From: Astropecten irregularis
Lineage: Eukaryota > Echinodermata > Asteroidea > Paxillosida > Astropectinidae
Length of the DNA stretch: 64,000 nucleotides
Direction of reading: 5' to 3'
NCBI GenBank assembly: GCA_963971285.1
Contig: OZ020244.1
Coordinates: 27,156,001-27,220,000 of the forward strand
The position numbers were made by a program, and so were the translations under genes. A model generated the notes under the pieces. It saw only the letters and a program-made list of their open reading frames with translations, searched no databases and was not told the DNA's origin. This document shows, piece after piece, positions 61,301 to 64,000 of the stretch; the stretch's first letter is position 1, and every line of letters starts with the position of its first letter.

Positions 61301-63949
61301 ATGGCTCATGACTACTCTATGAAAGATCGCACAAGCGATGTTTTGAATGACCACAACAAAAATATCGACTTCGCATCGTTGTTACTGTCACCGGACGTTT
61401 TGACTGGGCTGTCACAGGCAGGATTCGAGCGCCCATCTCCTATACAGTTAAAAGCAATACCGTTAGGGCGATGTGGACTAGGTGATCAAATTATTTGTTA
61501 TTGTCATTAATTATTTAGGCCTATGGCTATTATTATCTTCTAACTTTTCATTTCAGTCTCGTTTACTTTTTTAGTACTAGGGGGCCTACCGACTACCGGT
61601 ATATACAACAAATACTAATGAACTAAATCATTACGTTATCCCTACTGCCCAGGCCTAATTTGGGCAAAGATTTTGTAAGTAGCCTAATAAACTTCTGAAA
61701 ACTGCTTATAATAACATGTAGGCCTAAATTTTATAAAATCAATGTCAGACAAGTTGACCGTGAGACAACTCGACTTGAGACAACTTTACCACAAAGACAA
61801 CTCGACTCCAAGACAACTTGATTTCAAAGACAACTCGACTTCAAAGACATCTTGACTCCGAGAAGTTGTCTTTGTAGTCGACCTGTCTCAGAGTCGAGTT
61901 GTCTTTGGAGTGGAGCTGTCTCAGAGTCTAGTTGTCTTTGCAGTCGAGTTGTCTCGCGGTCGACTTGTTCGGTACCCTATAAAATCCTTGGATGGCCTGA
62001 TGCGTTTCGAATTCGATCCTAGCAGGATCTTTATCTTTATACTACATATGTAATTAAAGCCTTTGATAAAGATCCTGCTACTAGTACTACTACTAACTTA
62101 GGATAGAAACACATCAGGCCCTCCTAACTCCAAGCATAAATAATTTAAAAGATTTGACATTTATTTGACATTTTCGTGGCAAATATATTGCATTTAATAA
62201 ATTGAAGTGAATTATTTATGTAGTGTAAAGTTTTTAATTCAATAGCACAATTTTATTCATTTCCATTTAGGCCTAATTACTGATTTATTGAAAACATTCC
62301 CATATAATGTTTTCCCACCATGCAGATTTGATTGTCCAAGCCAAATCAGGAACGGGGAAGACGTGCGTTTTCAGCGTCATCATCTTAGAGAGCCTTGACC
62401 TGCAATGTGCCAACGTGCAAGCCCTCGTTCTGACTCCAACCAGAGAGATAGCCACCCAGGTGCAAGGAGTCATCCAGTCCATAGGGGGCGCCTTCCTGGG
62501 CTTGAGGTGCCATACGTTCATTGGTGGTACACTCTTTGGGCCAGACCGTCAGAAGCTGAAGAAGTGTCACATAGCCGTTGGTACCCCAGGTACATACAAA
62601 TATTACATCCTTTTTCAAAGCCAAATTGAAGGTCCAGAAAAATTAAAACTCATGGTATTAGGATTAGCCCATATCAGAAATTTTCTGACTGCCAAACAAA
62701 CAAAGATAATTGACTATTAGGGACACTGCCAACATAGGGCTGGTTAGCTCAGTCAGTTTTTCTTTGTTTTTAAACTTGTTAAAGACTTAAAACTTAATCC
62801 AGTCAGCTTTTCTTGTGGTTATTTGATGATTGTATCAATGAAAACAAAACAAAATTGCATCCTCTTTGAGTGATCCCCGGACCCCCATGTACCGTTTCTC
62901 AGGTTGCAGCATTGCTAATACTGCACATTAGCATGGGATATAGTGGTATGTGAGTGGTTTCATGGCTTCTGACTGCTAAACGAGCAAAAGATAATTGACC
63001 ATTAGGGACACTGCCAACATAGGCTAGATAATAGGCTAGATAACTCAGTTGGTAAGAGCGCCGGTACGGTATTCTGGAGGTCGCTGGTTCGAATCCCTCT
63101 CCTGTCAATTTTTCTTTGTTCACTTTTCAATATCAAAGAGAGGGACTATGAGGCATCTTATAAGTAGCATCTTATGACTGAGTGGCAAACATTTTCTGTT
63201 TTGTAGGTCGTGTGAAGCAGCTGATAGAGTACTCTGTTATGCCGACAGACAGTATCCGCCTGTTTGTTCTAGACGAGGCGGACAAACTGCTCGAGGAGAA
63301 ATTCCAGGATCAGATCAAGTGAGCTCATTATGTCATGTTAATACAAGAAGACGAGGGGTGCAGTCATCCTGGCAACTTCTAAACCGATACCATCCCCAAA
63401 TCCACATCAAGTTTATATATTGTTGGACAGGAGCCTAGGCCCCATGATGGCCCAGCTTGTTCCAAATGTAAATACTGTTCCATGGGATACTGTGTCTAGT
63501 ATAAAACGTGGTGCAGATTTTAGAAGATGGTTAGGCTTTGAGCAGCACCTCATTGACACATTTGGGAGGGAGAGGCTTTTTGAACATCTTGGGACAAGGT
63601 TGATAGGTTTCCTATTCCTTATCCATTGAAAGAGCTTTTTACACAACACATTGAGAGATTGCCACAAGTTTTCCATATGCCAGGATCAGATTAGAGATTT
63701 GAATGAGTGGGGGAAGCATTTTTCTCGAATATGACTAAAATGGAAATTCATCCAAGGAGAAGCTTTCAACTAATAGTCTTGAACTTTTTTGTATGATTTG
63801 AACCAGCTGGATCTACAACCACCTGCCGGTCAACAAGCAGATGCTTGCCTTGTCTGCTACGTACCCGGAGACCCTGGCTCGAGGGCTGACCGCCTACATG
63901 AGAGATCCTACCTTTGTCCGTCTGAATCCCAGGAACGTGGCCCTCAAAG
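61301..63949 (+). CDS. DDX20: DDX20 (Gemin3) DEAD-box helicase, 5' part; 3' end beyond window
   Basis: DEAD-box RNA helicase of the SMN complex (snRNP assembly). Exons: 61301-61481, 62326-62589, 63207-63318, 63807-63949, the last ending in a GTTAGT donor; 233 complete codons, with the rest off the right edge. Visible helicase motifs: Q motif ([16 protein letters not shown]), motif I AKSGTGKT (about 67-74), motif Ia PTREIA, IGG/VGTPGR (Ib region), motif [12 protein letters not shown], motif III SAT (LSATYPE), then [12 protein letters not shown]. The leader is shorter than in human. The first intron sits between the Q motif and motif I and joins as [14 protein letters not shown]. Intron 2 contains two SINEs in a row. 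Confidence 0.94.
61749..61968. mobile_element. Foldback palindrome with GACAACTCGACT tandem arms
   Basis: Left arm: five degenerate units of AGACAACTCGACTCCA; right arm: their inverted complements (TCGAGTTGTCTTTG). The outer ends ACAAGTTGACCGTGAGAC and GTCTCGCGGTCGACTTGT pair. It lies in DDX20 intron 1. No protein and no clear target duplication seen. Confidence 0.65.
61985..62145. mobile_element. Palindromic repeat (GATCCTAGCAGGATC family)
   Basis: Both arms, with a small ACTAGTACTACTACT insertion in one; DDX20 intron 1. Confidence 0.55.
62680..62845 (+). mobile_element. tRNA-derived SINE, deleted between A and B boxes
   Basis: Family leader then TAGCTCAG fused directly to the 3' tail (TCAGTTTTTCTTTG), so the middle of the tRNA part is missing. 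First of two head-to-tail copies in DDX20 intron 2. Confidence 0.65.
62848..63140 (+). mobile_element. tRNA-derived SINE
   Basis: Full leader, A box TAACTCAGTTGG, perfect B box GGTTCGAATCC (63086); lies directly after the preceding copy. Confidence 0.7.
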
Positions 63950-64000
63950 GTTAGTCATTACATCTGTTGACACATCACTTGCATTTGTGGACAAGCCCAC

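Noticed and set aside
63413-63676. Open reading frames in DDX20 intron 3
   Set aside because: One frame ([18 protein letters not shown]...) looks protein-like, but both strands are open, no family is recognised and no splice sites fit DDX20. It may be an old repeat.

Overview
Animal nuclear DNA: a 64 kb, intron-rich, A+T-leaning window with six recognisable protein-coding genes whose exons are small islands (25-354 bp) among long introns full of short DNA-transposon relics and tRNA-derived SINEs. Protein similarity and exon structure are bilaterian. The very frequent aggcct/taggccta words and tRNA-like SINEs suggest a marine deuterostome, most likely an echinoderm or other ambulacrarian. That placement is inference; no species is claimed.

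Layout. (1) Minus strand, 1-12417: CXXC1/CFP1, the CpG-binding subunit of the SET1 H3K4 methyltransferase complex, 15 exons seen, 3' end off the left edge. (2) Plus, 12751-17234: MRPL46, mitochondrial large ribosomal subunit protein, 6 exons, complete, head-to-head with CXXC1 (333 bp between start codons). (3) Minus, 21489-40697: an RBM5/RBM10-type splicing regulator, 20 exons, 1031 aa, complete (RRM1, RanBP2 zinc finger, RRM2, OCRE, C2H2, G-patch). (4) Plus, 43935-49440: TIMMDC1, complex I assembly factor of the Tim17 superfamily, 7 exons, complete. (5) Minus, 54148-60723: twinfilin, 9 exons, 348 aa, complete, with an apparent AT-AC U12-type intron. (6) Plus, 61301 onward: DDX20/Gemin3 DEAD-box helicase, first four exons, head-to-head with twinfilin (577 bp). 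All exon joins were checked by hand for splice sites and reading phase; the summed coding lengths of the four complete genes are multiples of three.

The genes are housekeeping genes (chromatin, mitochondrial translation, splicing, respiratory complex assembly, actin dynamics, snRNP assembly) and do not form an operon. They are paired as divergent promoters (CXXC1/MRPL46, twinfilin/DDX20, and the looser RBM/TIMMDC1 pair) and convergent tails (MRPL46/RBM, TIMMDC1/twinfilin). YY1-like AAGATGGC words lie at or near three of the 5' ends.

The most notable non-coding content is mobile DNA: two complete copies of a foldback element whose arms are 16-bp tandem repeats, each with a perfect 8-bp target duplication and one split by a second foldback element with its own 5-bp duplication; other palindromes built the same way; two families of TTAA-flanked MITEs, one copy carrying a nested TA-flanked MITE; a 1.44 kb TA-flanked element; and about ten SINE copies. 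No transposase gene was recognised.
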